NCBI GenBank assembly: GCA_007922305.1
Contig: ML677351.1
Location: 14,054,749-14,118,748 of the forward strand
Origin: Dermatemys mawii
Lineage: Eukaryota; Chordata; Testudines; Dermatemydidae
Length of the DNA: 64,000 nt
Direction of reading: 5' to 3'
The first letter of the stretch is position 1. Each line of letters begins with the position of its first letter. The notes under the pieces were generated by a model that did not search any database, had not been told where the DNA came from, and saw only the letters and a program-made list of their open reading frames with translations. Made by a program: the position numbers and the translations under genes. Of this stretch, positions 47,401-55,741 are shown piece after piece.

Positions 47401-50348
47401 CCTCAGAATACTGAACAGTAATAGCAGATTGAGTTTTTAGAGCACAGATTTTGCCTGAAGGGGACTTCAAATGAGAAGCTGACTCCACATAAACATTTGT
47501 ATAGATTCCTAGTCCATACTGCATAAGCAAGCTGATAAATAATATTGAAACTATCAGACAAGTTAAATACATGCTAGTAAGTTTCAGATAAAATAAATTA
47601 ATTAACAGCAAAACTTTCATTCATGACCAGGGATTATTCAATCTTCCATTTGCTAAATTAATTCCCCTCTAATCTGTCGGACAAAGCTATACTGGTAGGC
47701 ATGGTGAGTTTTGCTGAATTATTTTTACACAGTGTAAGTTTTTTCCCCCATAGAGAGAAATTAGGTTTATAAATCTTTTATTATGATATATAATCCTTTA
47801 TTATAAAGTTTTCATTAGCTCTAGGATATGATCAAATACATCACAGGAAGGAAAACTGAAAACAAATTGCTGCTTTGCATAATAGTAATATTGGAGTTAA
47901 ATAAAAAAAATAGAATATCATGCTTATGCAGCAAAATAATTATTTGAGAAATCTGAGAGGGACAGCCCATTAGAGCCTGTGAGAGGATGAAGAGTTTCAT
48001 GCAATGCATCCACCAGCCCAAAGGGAAGCTATTACTAAGCTATCAAGTTTCTTAAAAAGCATTCGGCATTTCTAATGGAACATTCTGAAATCACTCACTC
48101 TTGGAAGTATAACTATGTTAATAATATTTTTTCTCCCAATAAGTGTTAACAGGAGCACCAAAGCCCTTCATAAAACCTGCAGCATTTTTGACAAAGAAAA
48201 AAAAATTAATTTAGATACTTGCTACTCCTCAGAATTACTCCAAGATATTTAGAATTATTACTAATCATTTATATTTTGCATGTGTAGATGAGGGAAAAGT
48301 TGGTCAAAATCCTGAGGAAGGAAAGCTCAATAGAATTCCAATTGACAGACAATCCTGATAGGTCTTTAAAGTTTGCTTGGTCTCCCAAATCACTGGAACT
48401 GAAGTCTGAGCATCCCAAATAAACAACACTAAGTCCTCTGTATAGGCAAGAAACAATATTTTGTGATAGTGCAACTGAAATACTCTGCAAAGGTCAGAGT
48501 GATCAATATTTAGCTACAGACTGCTAAAGAGGATGGGATAATTCATGTGCAGTGAACTAAAAGGAGCTGTATTTATAGTACTTTACCCATCTGAGAAAAG
48601 AAGTATTCACTTTTAAAGCTTCAAACATTTTAAACAAATAGTACCATTCAAGGAAATCAAGAGTCTGTTTCAGTCAATAGCAAGAATATATTCCTTAATT
48701 ATCTAGTCCTTGTACATAGAAAACATTAAACAGACATCATATTCCTGTCATTCATGAATGGTTCTTGTGCACTGAATCCACTGTTCTAATCTATAAGCCA
48801 AAATCGCAAATAAATTTTTAGATCAAAGTTTTAAAAATTAATTGCTATAATTAGAAATAATACCAGTATGTATGTACCTAATGTAACTTACAACCTAGAC
48901 CGACCCCACCCTATCATATGACCATTTGTATTTATCACCCTTTCTGTTAATATTCCTATGCAAAAAAAAAATTTGTACTGTCAACAGTTCTGTTTCCCTT
49001 TAATAAAATGTTCGTTACTAGAAAAGAGCAATGGGTCTACATGATGCACAGTGAAGTCGCTCTTGAATAGGGTTACGAAAAAAACCGCAACTATAGCTTC
49101 ATTGAGGGCAGCAGGAAAAACTCCATGCTGACACTTACCTATATTAATACATGTCAGATAAAGGATTATGAACTTGAAGCTAAAACAGTTTACAAAATAT
49201 TATAATAGCAAGCTCAGGTCATGGGTTCCCCCAGACTGAAAGTTAAATAAAATAATAATAGCCAAGAGATCTTACAGCACTTTTCAAAGGAAGGTAGAGA
49301 TCATTATTTCCATTTTACCAATGGGGAAAGCGAGGCCACGTACTTAACAATGAGGGCTCGATCCTACAAGGAGCTGAGCACTTTTCTCCCAATAGCAAAG
49401 CATTTGAGCACATGCTCCAATCTAAGCACGTGAATAGTTCTTTTGAAGTCAGTGGGACTACTCACATGCTTAAAGTGAAGCACATATTTAAGCGCTTTAC
49501 CTGGGCTGGGGACAGAGTGCTGACAACTTTTCAGGATCAAGCCCTAAGAGTTTTATGGTGAAATCCTGGCTCTACTAAAGTCAATGGCCAAGGATCAGGG
49601 CCAGGATTTTACCCTAAAGGTCCCATTGCCAGTTCCCCAAATATCTAATCTTCACAGCTTCATACCGGCTAGCTACAGCTCAGAGGGTTGCTTAACACTC
49701 TTTAAATGGTTTATTTGCACTGCACTTGCTGTGGCAATAGCGAGAAATTCTCCTAGAGACAAGGGGCCAAATTCATCTCTGATTTTAGTAGAGTTAAACC
49801 AGGGAAGAATGTAGCCCATGATATTTAAGTAAGCGCCAAGCATTTTTATTAGATCATCCATCTTGCCGCAAGCTTCAGCATTTAGCTTCAAGTAGAAGAT
49901 GTGTGGCAGAGATGGGATCAGTCCCGTTTAATTTTGCTTACACCTTTCTATATTAAAAGCACTATTAAAACCAACTGGTAATAACTTGCTCCTCAACTAT
50001 AACTGAGTCGGGAAGAGGCTTAAAAATAATACCCCAAATTCTCATAACTGGGTGAAAGCCTGAGACAGTGCAGTTATAGGTCCCAACCACCTTGAAAATT
50101 ATAGCCATATGTCCCTGAATCAATTATAATTGTGGCATCGATGGGCCTAATTCAGCACTCTGTTAAGATATCCATTCCCCTTCTCTGGATACAAGGGTTG
50201 GGTGTTAATCTACCACAGTTTTAAATGCTTTAAGTGCGATGTTAAGCAAAGCCAACCTGAAAGAGCAAAAAGCCAGTGCAAACTCACCTTTTACACAGGA
50301 GAATAAAACCACCAGGCACTTGGCTAGAAAAATCCCCCTAAAGTTCAT
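29285..50348 (-). CDS. CD2: CD2 T-cell/NK-cell adhesion receptor, complete gene in six coding exons
   Basis: Joining 50348-50288, 46347-46048, 41230-40973, 37456-37346, 34226-34107 and 29493-29285 gives an open frame of 352 codons plus stop; human CD2 has 351 residues. Every intron is phase 1 with GT-AG ends, as is usual for Ig-fold genes. The product is a type I membrane protein: signal peptide (1 to about 21), V-type domain without cysteines (about 22-120), C2 domain with four cysteines (121-206), an extra stalk (207-243), a transmembrane segment (about 246-270) and a proline-rich tail to 352. CD2 is known as an adhesion and costimulatory receptor of T and NK cells that binds CD58 or CD48 in mammals; the ligand in reptiles is not shown here. 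A SLAM-family member is less likely, because the cysteine-free first domain, the PRPR-containing tail and the transmembrane segment all resemble CD2. Identity rests on remembered similarity, not a search. Confidence 0.93.
30460..30750. mobile_element. hAT MITE, CAGGGCCAGC family
   Basis: A 291-bp element in CD2 intron 5. Ends are CAGGGCCAGCCCCAG and TAGAGCCATCCCTG; the interior is CpG-rich (GGCGGCATTTC, CGGCGGAATTTCGGC). The flanking 8-mers CTTAACAC (30452-30459 and 30751-30758) are identical. Confidence 0.92.
30953..31092 (+). mobile_element. LINE 3'-end fragment (CR1/L2-like)
   Basis: Contains GGCCTTGGCCACTGTTGGAA, GACAGGATGCTGGGCTGGAT and CCAGTATGGCCATTCTTATG, a widespread sauropsid LINE tail. 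A shorter piece is at 42053-42080. In CD2 intron 5. Confidence 0.65.
31479..33515 (+). mobile_element. CR1 LINE, 5'-truncated, with 12-bp target-site duplication
   Basis: About 2.04 kb of CR1 in CD2 intron 5, antisense to the gene. It encodes the region upstream of the RT ([18 protein letters not shown], [15 protein letters not shown]), then [19 protein letters not shown] and the catalytic FADDTKLGG near 32596, then [12 protein letters not shown] and [14 protein letters not shown], ending in the CR1 3' tail with an ATTCTATGATTCTTTG end. It is dead: frames change near 32100-32260, sequence between SGVPQG and CTLSKFADD is missing (near 32566), and a 32-bp tandem duplication shifts the frame. 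AGTCTACATTTT occurs on both flanks (31467-31478 and 33516-33527), which fixes the ends. Confidence 0.92.
32789..32852 (+). repeat. 32-bp tandem duplication inside the CR1
   Basis: Two adjacent identical 32-bp copies (32789-32820 and 32821-32852) of the segment encoding [10 protein letters not shown]. As 32 is not a multiple of three, the first copy is read in a different frame from the second. Confidence 0.9.
34107..34226 (-). CDS. CD2: CD2 exon 5: transmembrane segment and stop-transfer
   Basis: A 120-nt exon encoding residues 244-283. It begins [20 protein letters not shown], continues as a hydrophobic stretch, and ends with the basic stop-transfer [12 protein letters not shown]. Human CD2 has a similar GLDIYLIIG start followed by a glycine cluster. 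The in-frame acceptor is GAGCTAG at 34228-34227; an AG four bases upstream would shift the frame. The donor is GTAAGC. Confidence 0.92.
34360..34530 (-). mobile_element. MIR relic in CD2 intron 4
   Basis: TATTATCCCCATTTCACAGA and GGGGAAATTGAGGCACAAAC, then a GGTCACA remnant: reverse MIR. It lies 130 bp from the transmembrane exon. Confidence 0.7.
34717..34906. mobile_element. hAT MITE, CAGACCTGCACAAC family
   Basis: A 190-bp element in CD2 intron 4. Ends are CAGACCTGCACAAC and GTTGTGCAGGCCTG and the interior is rich in GCGGCCCAC and GGGCGGGG. A perfect 8-bp target-site duplication TTCTACAT flanks it (34709-34716 and 34907-34914). Confidence 0.93.
36170..36325 (+). mobile_element. MIR relic in CD2 intron 4
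   Basis: CTTGTAAAATGGATGTAATAA followed by TGTGAAGTGCTTTGTGATCT: forward MIR 3' half. The MITE at 36334 lies next to it. Confidence 0.65.
36334..36952. mobile_element. hAT-type MITE, GGGTGGGCAAA family, copy 2
   Basis: A 619-bp element in CD2 intron 4. Ends are CAGGGGTGGGCAAACTATGG and AAGTTTGCCCACCCCTG. The interior is strongly GC- and CpG-rich and leaves frames open on both strands. Flanks CCCTATAC (36326-36333) and CCCTATAG (36953-36960) match at 7 of 8. Same family as 4959-5634. Confidence 0.92.
37040..37245 (-). mobile_element. MIR relic in CD2 intron 4
   Basis: ATTATCCCCATTTTACTGAT, GGGAAAACTGAGTCACAGGG, GAAGTGACTTGCCCAAGGTA: a well-preserved reverse MIR, about 100 bp from the stalk exon. 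Confidence 0.8.
37346..37456 (-). CDS. CD2: CD2 exon 4: extra extracellular stalk exon
   Basis: A 111-nt segment has a strong acceptor (a T-rich run then CTGTAG), an ideal donor (GCAG/GTGAGA) and phase 1 at both ends, so it joins the C2 exon to the transmembrane exon in frame. It encodes 37 residues rich in Ser, Thr, Asn and Glu, with one cysteine (SICHGG) and sequons NKS and NTS. Human CD2 goes directly from D2 to the transmembrane exon. Because the exon is symmetric it could be skipped without changing the frame. Splice signals and open frame are seen; use in mRNA is inferred. Confidence 0.72.
37548..37690. repeat. ancient palindromic-repeat fragment
   Basis: Contains GGCCAGATCCTCAGCTGATG and CTCCATTGAAGTCAATG, one arm of a palindromic repeat seen in amniotes; a shorter relative is at 20282-20345. 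Confidence 0.4.
38080..38600 (-). pseudogene. KCTD12-like pseudogene (BTB/T1 domain remnant)
   Basis: Located in CD2 intron 3, same strand as CD2. Frames show ELNVGGEA (near 38505), then after a frameshift [13 protein letters not shown], then [19 protein letters not shown] and KYFQLP. This is the diagnostic order of the KCTD8/12/16 BTB domain (ELNVGG, SLLWRMF, DGFLFRYILDYLRD, LPDxFPERSRL, EYFxLPEL). After another shift comes [12 protein letters not shown], resembling the KCTD12 linker. Expected arginine and aspartate residues are lost and at least two frameshifts are present; the C-terminal H1 domain is missing. Functional KCTD12 is an auxiliary GABA-B receptor subunit encoded by a single exon, so a retrocopy and a genomic duplicate cannot be told apart here. 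The 258-codon ORF over this region is not a working gene. Confidence 0.72.
38600..38940. repeat. possible hAT-type MITE end
   Basis: The segment ends in AGTTTGGGGACCACTGATCT (38919-38938), which resembles the CAGTGGTCCCCAAAC termini of hAT MITEs. I could not place the other terminus; it may lie near 37960 or be lost. Confidence 0.3.
39358..39450 (-). mobile_element. CR1 3'-end fragment
   Basis: TTCATAGAGTATAAAGCCAG then GGGTCCATTGTGATCATCGA and a CACAGGCCACAGGACTTCAC block, the reverse-oriented CR1 tail. In CD2 intron 3. Confidence 0.7.
40070..40386. mobile_element. MITE, GTCTACACT family, copy in CD2 intron 3
   Basis: Ends CACTTGGGGCTTGTCTACACT-like and AGTGTAGACACATCTAAGTG are an imperfect inverted pair. 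Internal words such as CTATGCTGACGGGA and GAAGAATTCTTCCATC recur in the related segment at 51365. No flanking duplication was found. Confidence 0.6.
40973..41230 (-). CDS. CD2: CD2 exon 3: membrane-proximal C2-type Ig domain (D2)
   Basis: A 258-nt exon encoding residues 121-206. It starts [12 protein letters not shown] and carries four cysteines, in KWTC, NVTC, KIQC and IKCPG, matching the two-disulfide pattern of CD2 domain 2. NVT is an N-glycosylation sequon. The acceptor is TTCTCTTTCAG and the donor is GTACAA, weaker than the other donors. The exon is divisible by three and phase 1 at both ends. Confidence 0.92.
41441..41769. mobile_element. probable hAT MITE, CAGGGATCTCAAACTC family
   Basis: Located in CD2 intron 2. 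Ends CAGGGATCTCAAACTC and GTGTTTGAGACCCCTTG form an imperfect inverted pair; the C-rich interior opens a chance frame on the minus strand. I could not confirm a clean 8-bp duplication. Confidence 0.65.
42164..42472. mobile_element. MITE-like segment, GTTTACACT type
   Basis: Starts near TCAGGCTATGTTTACACTCC and ends near GTGCAGACATAAGC, an imperfect inverted arrangement resembling the GTCTACACT elements. In CD2 intron 2. Confidence 0.45.
43658..44036 (-). mobile_element. CR1 3'-end fragment split by a MITE
   Basis: TTCATAGATGTTAGGGCCAG, AGGGACCATAGTGAGCATCT and CACAAGCCATAGAATTCCAC on the left, and CAGAAAGACATCCGATCTTG on the right, form one reverse CR1 tail interrupted by the element at 43795-43993. 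In CD2 intron 2. Confidence 0.75.
43795..43993. mobile_element. Tigger/pogo-like MITE inserted in a CR1 fragment
   Basis: Ends CAGGCATGTCGC and GCGACATGCCTG form a perfect 12-bp inverted pair flanked by TA on both sides, as expected of Tc1/mariner/pogo elements. The CR1-like sequence on the left continues on the right with CAGAAAGACATCC. Confidence 0.8.
44130..44330 (-). mobile_element. MIR relic in CD2 intron 2
   Basis: ACATCCCCATTTCACAGTTG, GGAAACTGAGGCACGGTAG, CCAAGGTCACACAGGAAGCC: reverse MIR. Confidence 0.8.
46048..46347 (-). CDS. CD2: CD2 exon 2: membrane-distal V-type Ig domain (D1)
   Basis: A 300-nt symmetric phase-1 exon, with a pyrimidine-rich acceptor ending in AG and a GTGAGT donor. 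It encodes residues 21-120. There is no cysteine in the domain, so the canonical intersheet disulfide is missing, a hallmark of CD2 domain 1. The tryptophan in ELKWLK, the FPNGTLQI segment with an N-glycosylation sequon, and [12 protein letters not shown] (the D-x-G/S-x-Y strand F signature) sit where CD2 has them. D1 is the ligand-binding domain in mammals. Confidence 0.92.
46960..47065 (-). mobile_element. partial MIR relic in CD2 intron 1
   Basis: TGCCTGAGATCACACCGTGA, then AGACCCAGAAGTCCTGCCTT: the tRNA-side half of a reverse MIR. Confidence 0.5.
49255..49345 (-). mobile_element. partial MIR relic in CD2 intron 1
   Basis: AGCACTTTTCAAAGGAAGGT, ATTTCCATTTTACCAATGGG, GAAAGCGAGGCC: reverse MIR core. 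The palindromic element at 49353 abuts it. Confidence 0.6.
49353..49545. repeat. palindromic ancient element
   Basis: Ends AGGGCTCGATCCT and AGGATCAAGCCCT are inverted copies with one mismatch. The interior has GTGAATAGTTC, GTCAGTGGGACTACTCACATG and TTAAGCACATATTTAAGCGC-type motifs, which I associate with an old palindromic repeat shared by birds and turtles. In CD2 intron 1. Confidence 0.6.
49557..49613. repeat. short palindrome GGTGAAATCCTGGC / GCCAGGATTTTACC
   Basis: A 14-bp inverted pair (one mismatch) around a 29-bp centre containing AAAGTCAATGGCCAAGGATC. It resembles a shrunken ancient palindromic repeat and directly follows the one at 49353. Confidence 0.5.
50288..50348 (-). CDS. CD2: CD2 exon 1: signal peptide
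   Basis: Twenty codons plus one base encode a hydrophobic leader that starts [20 protein letters not shown]. It aligns without gaps to the start of the human CD2 signal peptide, which is why the ATG at 50348 is chosen (A at -3). Two further in-frame ATGs lie upstream, at 50360 (G at -3) and 50381 (T at -3, weak context); using them would add 4 or 11 residues. The exon ends at a consensus GTGAGT donor (50287-50282). Confidence 0.88.
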
Positions 50349-50381
50349 TTTCAAAAGCATGTCCCCAAACTGTCCCTGCAT

Positions 50382-53119
50382 GAAGAAAGCTTCTGGCCAG
50401 GGAAATGAAGTTCTACTTATGATCAGCCGCTTTTTGGTGTGTCAGCACAGCCCTGGTACCTCTTGTCCCCTCCTCCTCTTGCTCACTGTAATATTTTCAT
50501 TTCTGTCACGAGCAGAGGGGAACTGGCTCTCAGTCCATTGTTTTAACCAGGGTTGAGAACAACTTGCCAGGACTAGGAAAGTGCAAGCCTCAAATATCAG
50601 AATTTCCCCCTAATTTTGTCCCAACTTGAGAACAGAAACTGAGCCACATGTTTCTTTGATGTTCAGCCAAGGACCTTGAGCTCTACATCCATGTCCCAGA
50701 AGACGGGATGTGGGGAAGTCTTCCTATTCTCCTGCTACCACATTTAACCTGCCTTGGGAGGTCTTGTTGCTGGGTCTTCTTTCATTCTCACCCAACAAGC
50801 TATCACCCTCCAGGATCTTCAGCAACTAGCCAGCGAGTTTAAGAAGTAGCTGAGGTCTGCTGGGAGGAGGTGTGTTATGTAGGTAGCATAAGCACCTCCC
50901 TTGAAAAGCTTTAGATTAGCTTCACAGAAACATTTGAACTTTGAGGGGCTTTTGATCTGAAACTGAACTCCAGGCTTAGTGAGGATGACCCATAATTAGC
51001 AGTACTGTGCAAACACACAGGTGTTTCAAAACCCTCTTGAGCATTTAGGAAGGAGTCTGCTATGACTGACACAAGGAGCCCTGTGGAGCATGGGAAGAGG
51101 GCAGAGTCTCATTCTCCCCCAGATTTGGTCTCGGGGGCTGCTGCATTGAAAAGAGGGTGTGTGGAGCCAACAAGGGATAAGATATTACGAAAGCTCCTGT
51201 TCCCTGTTACACCACTGAACAGTTAAGTGGGGTGTGGGGTTTAGTGCCAGGTCGTTATTGGGGCTTATTCCCTTTGCAACAGCCACCATTACAAACCTTT
51301 GTAAATCTTTGTGAAAGACCCAGAAAGAGAAGGGAAAAAGCCATTTAAGCATTTCAAATGTCAAGTATGAGGGCAGGTCTACACTTGAAACGCTGCTTCG
51401 GCAAGTGATGCTGCTTTAGTGAAGACGCTCTACGCTGATGGGAGAGACCTCGCCCCTCGGCGTAGTTAATCCACCTCCGCGAGAGGCGGTAGCTATGCTG
51501 GGGAGCGAAGCTCTGCACCTGACCTAGCGCTCTCTGCACCGGCACTTATGTCAGCATTAACTTTGTTGCTCAGGGGTAAGAAAAATCCCCACTGCTGAGT
51601 GATGTATTTATACCAAAGTAATGCCACAGCGGAGACCTGGCTTTATGTGAGGCTTTGGTTTTAACAATATCCCTTATTCCCTTTCCCTTTAGCTGTACCC
51701 AGTTTTTATAAGGAAACCCCCCGTGTGACAGTCTTTTAGATGGTGTTAAGGATGTTAACAATGGCCTTTTGGGAAAAGGAGGAAAAGTTAGTTGAAAGGG
51801 GCTGGAGGCTGCTGTTGTTGCTGGAATCGGAGCCTGCTGCCTTCCAAACAAAACCAGACTAACACACACAAGAGGGGAGAGAAAAGAACAGAAAATATAG
51901 AAAATGCGGCTTCTGTCTCAGGTGTTGGAACATGGCTACTGGAGAAAAATGGCACAGCACAGAGTCTCATCAGCTACTCAGGACCTGGCAGACTTTTAGC
52001 AGTATAAGGCAGTTTAAAGCTTTGCCTTTAGCTACCTTTATGATCACAGGCTCACAGCAGCATTGCAAAGGGTGGAACTGTCTTGGTTGATTAAGATAGG
52101 CAGAGGTGTTAGAAGACAGATAGGCAGATAGTATTAATAGACAGAGGCAAAAGAGAGGAAAGAGAAGAGTGTAGGGCTGGGGGAGAAGGAAAAAGGACAC
52201 TTATGGGAGGGAGTGGGACAGCAGGAACTAAAGCATCATATTGCAGGTAGTGTTTGGGATTTCGATGAAGACGATGTGTAAGGTCTGAGGCCTTTTTTCT
52301 ACAGCCATATTAGGAGAGCAGCAGCCATGAGTCAAGAAGCAGAAAGTCACATTCCATCTAAATGACATTAAAACAATGTAATATTGGGCTGTTGAGAAGG
52401 TAATCCTGTCCTAATAGCACCCACCATCACCAGAGAAGGAAACAGATCTTACGACGGTTAAAGAAAATGTTGTTAGCATTCTGCCTGGCTAGGAACCTTT
52501 TAGTTATGGGTGTGAAATCACAACTTCTTTATTGTTTTGTCTTTATGGTCTCTATTTCTCTATTGTTTATCTGTCCGGTTTCTGTCTGGTTCTTTGAACT
52601 CAGGGACTGGGGTGTACCTATTGTTAACCTGCAAAGTAAAGTGAGGGCAAGCACTGCCCTGAAGAGATTGTCTGGGGTGGCTATGACATTCCAGGGTGCA
52701 ATCCAGACCAATGAAGGGCTGTGTTCCCATTTCCCTGTCTCACAATCATTTGCTGTTGTAGCTCCCAATCTTGGTTCCTCACAAACACCCAAAGAGCATG
52801 CAGGTCACATCCTGAGTGTCTGTATATAGCCACAGCCCTGGTCCAGCAAGTCTGACCCCAGCAGCCTGTCAGCAAACACCAGCCACACTCTGGTTATTAC
52901 TTTCAAGGTGACCCCAACACATTTCCAGCCCCAGATTTATCTCCCCACCCCCGCAAAATGTGTGTCCTGCACTGTCTACCCTCTCCTGGACAGCCCAGAT
53001 ATATTAGGTCCGTAGGCCTTCTAAGGGGGAATCAACTGCTACCTTAAATGAAGATGACTGACAGCATGTAAAACTAGAGGCATAAGCCTTTGCAAGATCT
53101 TATTATCTAATCTAAGTTA
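50382..53119. other. region 5' of CD2
   Basis: Should hold the CD2 5' UTR and promoter (reading leftward from about 50450). No convincing TATA box was recognised next to the start. The rest holds a MITE-like segment at 51365 and short random frames. Confidence 0.45.
51365..51650. mobile_element. MITE-like segment, GTCTACACT type, upstream of CD2
   Basis: Begins TGAGGGCAGGTCTACACTTG and carries TACGCTGATGGGAGAGACC and GGTAGCTATGCTGGGGAG, shared in kind with 40070-40386. The right end is degraded near AGCGGAGACCTGGC. Confidence 0.5.
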
Positions 53120-53340
53120 CTTATATAACCCTCATTGCCATAGTACCTGTGTACCTCAATCTTTAATGTACTTACATTCACAATATGCCTGTGAAGTAGG
53201 GGAATATTATCCCCATTTTACAGATGGGTAAGTAACACAGAGAGAAAGGGACTTTGCCCTAAGTCACACAGGAAGCCTGAAGTGGAGACAGAAACTGAAT
53301 TCAGGTCTCCTGAATGCCTTAACCACCAATAATCTGTTCG
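53120..53340 (-). mobile_element. MIR relic at the left edge of the ERV
   Basis: TATTATCCCCATTTTACAGA, GGGACTTTGCCCTAAGTCAC and CTGAATGCCTTAACCACC: reverse MIR. It ends where ERV-like sequence begins, so it marks the ERV 5' truncation point. Confidence 0.75.
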
Positions 53341-53341
53341 C

Positions 53342-54731
53342 AGGAAAAGATCTGGAAATGGACAAGCTGGGTAGCCACATGGATTGTTTAACAGCTCAGA
53401 ATCTGAGCTATGTGATTCAACTCAGTAAACTGGAACTGCAACTTCAAGAGCTAAGTGCCCTCCTAAACAAAAGGAAAGAGAGAATTATGTATTAGCAATG
53501 AAAAACAAAGAACTGCAAGCAGCCTTCAAGAACTGGTGAAGGAGTTAAAGAGCAGCCAAGGCAGTCAAATCAGTCACACTGCCTGTGATAGCAAGATTAA
53601 TAGACTGCAAGAGAAGCTAACACTAACTCAAGGGATGCCAGCAGCAATGAGTGTGGACCCACTGAGAGCATGGGAGTCTGAGATGAGACAGAAACAGAAT
53701 ATATAGAAGAAGCAGCAGCAAGTGGTCAAGGATCCATAAAGGAAGAAGCAGTGAGGTGCCAGCTTTCAGCTTCCTTAAGAATAGCATAAGCTGAAGAAAT
53801 CAAGGAGAGGAGAGGACTTCTTATGGTGACGATCACAACCACAGTTGTAAATTGTGGATCATCTTGTCCAAAGAGACCAGATGTGAAATTAAGTTACATA
53901 CACTAGAACAGGCGAAAGCCCCAGGAAAGGCTCTGGGGCCATTAAATCATGAAACCACCCTTGTCTGGCTCTCCAAAGTCAGTACTTTTCCTGGAATCAG
54001 CAAAGGCAATTCAGCTGCACTCATAAGGGAGTGCATGAATAAGGGATGAATATAGTGCCTTACCCAGCAACATCCAAATGGTTAGTACAGGGAATGTCAT
54101 GAAGATGTGTAAGAGTATACAAATTTTATTATTCCCACAGTAATATTATCAGGAATTTCTACTCAAGGAGACAAAAGGATAAACGAGCATCCAGAAAAAT
54201 ATTTGAATAGGGAAAACCTCCTGTATTGGCTTTCAGGGGCTACGTCCTTCAATACTCCTGAATTTAAAGAGACTTTATTATAAGGTTTGCTGCTTACCTT
54301 AGAGGTAACCATTGGAGCAGTGGATGCTAACACCATTGTGATGAAAGACCTAGAAGACAAGCTGTGGGAAGCCTTTGAGATCCAACAGGAAGCTTTCCCA
54401 TCACACTGGCAAAAGAAAAAAGGATAGCCGGAGTCAAAGAGAGTAATAGAAAGTACAGAAAAGGAAAGAAGTTTCAGCAGCAACAATCAGCAGAAAAGAC
54501 AGATGGCTCTCACTCCAGCAAGCTAGAAAGAGGAATAAATAATCAGGATGCAACTGAAGCTAAGTCTTTTAGAGTCATGTTCTGGAGACAATTGTTTAGG
54601 TATGAGCCAAAAGACAAAGTATATGGCCTCCTGACCAAGATGCTTCTTAAAAGATAAGCTAAATATGAAGATGGCAAGAAAAGAGCAAACACCTGTATGG
54701 AGCAGCGAAAGGATAATGGTCCTAACTTAAC
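53342..54731 (+). pseudogene. ERV gag-like remnant
   Basis: Short frames separated by stops carry a leucine- and glutamine-rich coiled-coil-like stretch (LSKLELQLQELSALLNKRKE, near 53425) and further charged helices up to about 54720. No CCHC zinc knuckle was seen. Assigned to gag by position before the protease only. Confidence 0.5.
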
Positions 54732-55343
54732 ATGACAGGGCCAAGCTCTCCTTCCTTCCCCAGTGGTGGTGCCAATATCCAGTTAACAGTGGGGAAGACC
54801 AGAAGTAAAAGCTACGAGGGAAGGGAGTTTGGTCAATTTCAGCAGGTGATGCTAATTGATATAGGTGCCACCATATCTATGATTTGCTCTAAAGCCGAGT
54901 CAAAGGTAAAACAATTACCCATAACATAAATGAAAATCCTTGAGGGATTCAATGGGAAAGAGAGCCTTGTGCCATTTCTAGAACCAATTACTTGTGCTAT
55001 TGACAAGATTGCCACAATCAATATTTGGCCTACTGGATGGAAATGGAATATTAGGAGTTGATGTCCTATCCCAATTGAAACTTGTCATGGATTTGCGAAA
55101 TAGAAGACTAGCCCAAGATATACAGGGTACAGGATACCAAATAATTCCAGCATCACACAGGGTGGCAGCTTTAAAAGCACCTGAAAAGCTGATAATGCCA
55201 GAGTGGAGCCCTGAAGTAAAAGAGGCTGTCATGAAACATCCCAGTGTATTCGTGACCAACAAGTTGCAGTGTGACGAAAATTGATACAGAGATAATGATT
55301 GATGGCCCAGACTCTAAGCCACAACATCAGTACAGATACCCTT
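54732..55343 (+). pseudogene. ERV protease remnant
   Basis: VMLIDIGATISMI (from 54849) matches the retropepsin active-site context, but the residue after the catalytic aspartate is Ile instead of Thr. A second conserved hydrophobic motif, ILGVDVLSQLKL, appears near 55048 in another frame, so at least one frameshift separates them. The region ends where the first GC-rich element inserts. Confidence 0.75.
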
Positions 55344-55345
55344 TG

Positions 55346-55429
55346 TAGTGAGCCCAAGTGGTCTCCCTCCGCTTGGGAGGATGAGTATAGTGAGCCCAAG
55401 TGGTCGCCCTCCGCTTGGGAGGACGAGGG
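55346..55429 (+). repeat. 42-bp tandem duplication
   Basis: Two adjacent copies (55346-55387 and 55388-55429) with four differences. Each contains CCCAAGTGGTC(T/G)CCCTCCGCTTGGG, an inverted repeat able to fold. The 42-bp unit preserves frame and yields SEPKWSPSAWEDE twice in the overlapping ORF. Confidence 0.85.
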
Positions 55430-55741
55430 AGCAAGGGAAACCCCTTGCAGGGTGGAGCCAAGGCCGCCCCGCCCCTCTCGCCGGAAGTCCAGGGGCGGGA
55501 CTATAGAAGACCAGCCCTACAGCCCAGAAGGAGGAGAAGCAGGGGAGGAGAAGGACACCCGCCAGGACCTGCTGCAGCCAGGAGGAGATCCAAGCTGGAG
55601 CTGCACTCCAACCCCCGACACCGAGGACGACTGGCCTGGAGTACCTGCCACTGTGTATCTGGAGGAACCAGATGCCGACTGGACGGCAGACGTACCCACC
55701 CCCTGAGTCAGCCGCCCTTGCCCTGAACAAGGGAACCCTAT

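Larger units (their letters stand above)
46348..50287 (-). other. CD2 intron 1
   Basis: 3940 bp, AT-rich between about 47200 and 49200, with partial MIRs and two palindromic repeats at 49353-49613. No coding sequence recognised. Confidence 0.8.

Noticed and set aside
29285..50348. Assignment to CD48, CD58 or a SLAM-family receptor instead of CD2
   Set aside because: Those lack the combination of a cysteine-free D1, four-cysteine D2, [13 protein letters not shown] membrane start and proline-rich PRPR tail; SLAM tails have tyrosine switch motifs that are absent here.
55299..55706. 135-codon ORF as a host gene
   Set aside because: It starts in ERV sequence and continues into the inserted GC-rich element, so the N-terminus is an insertion artefact. 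Only the element part may be meaningful.
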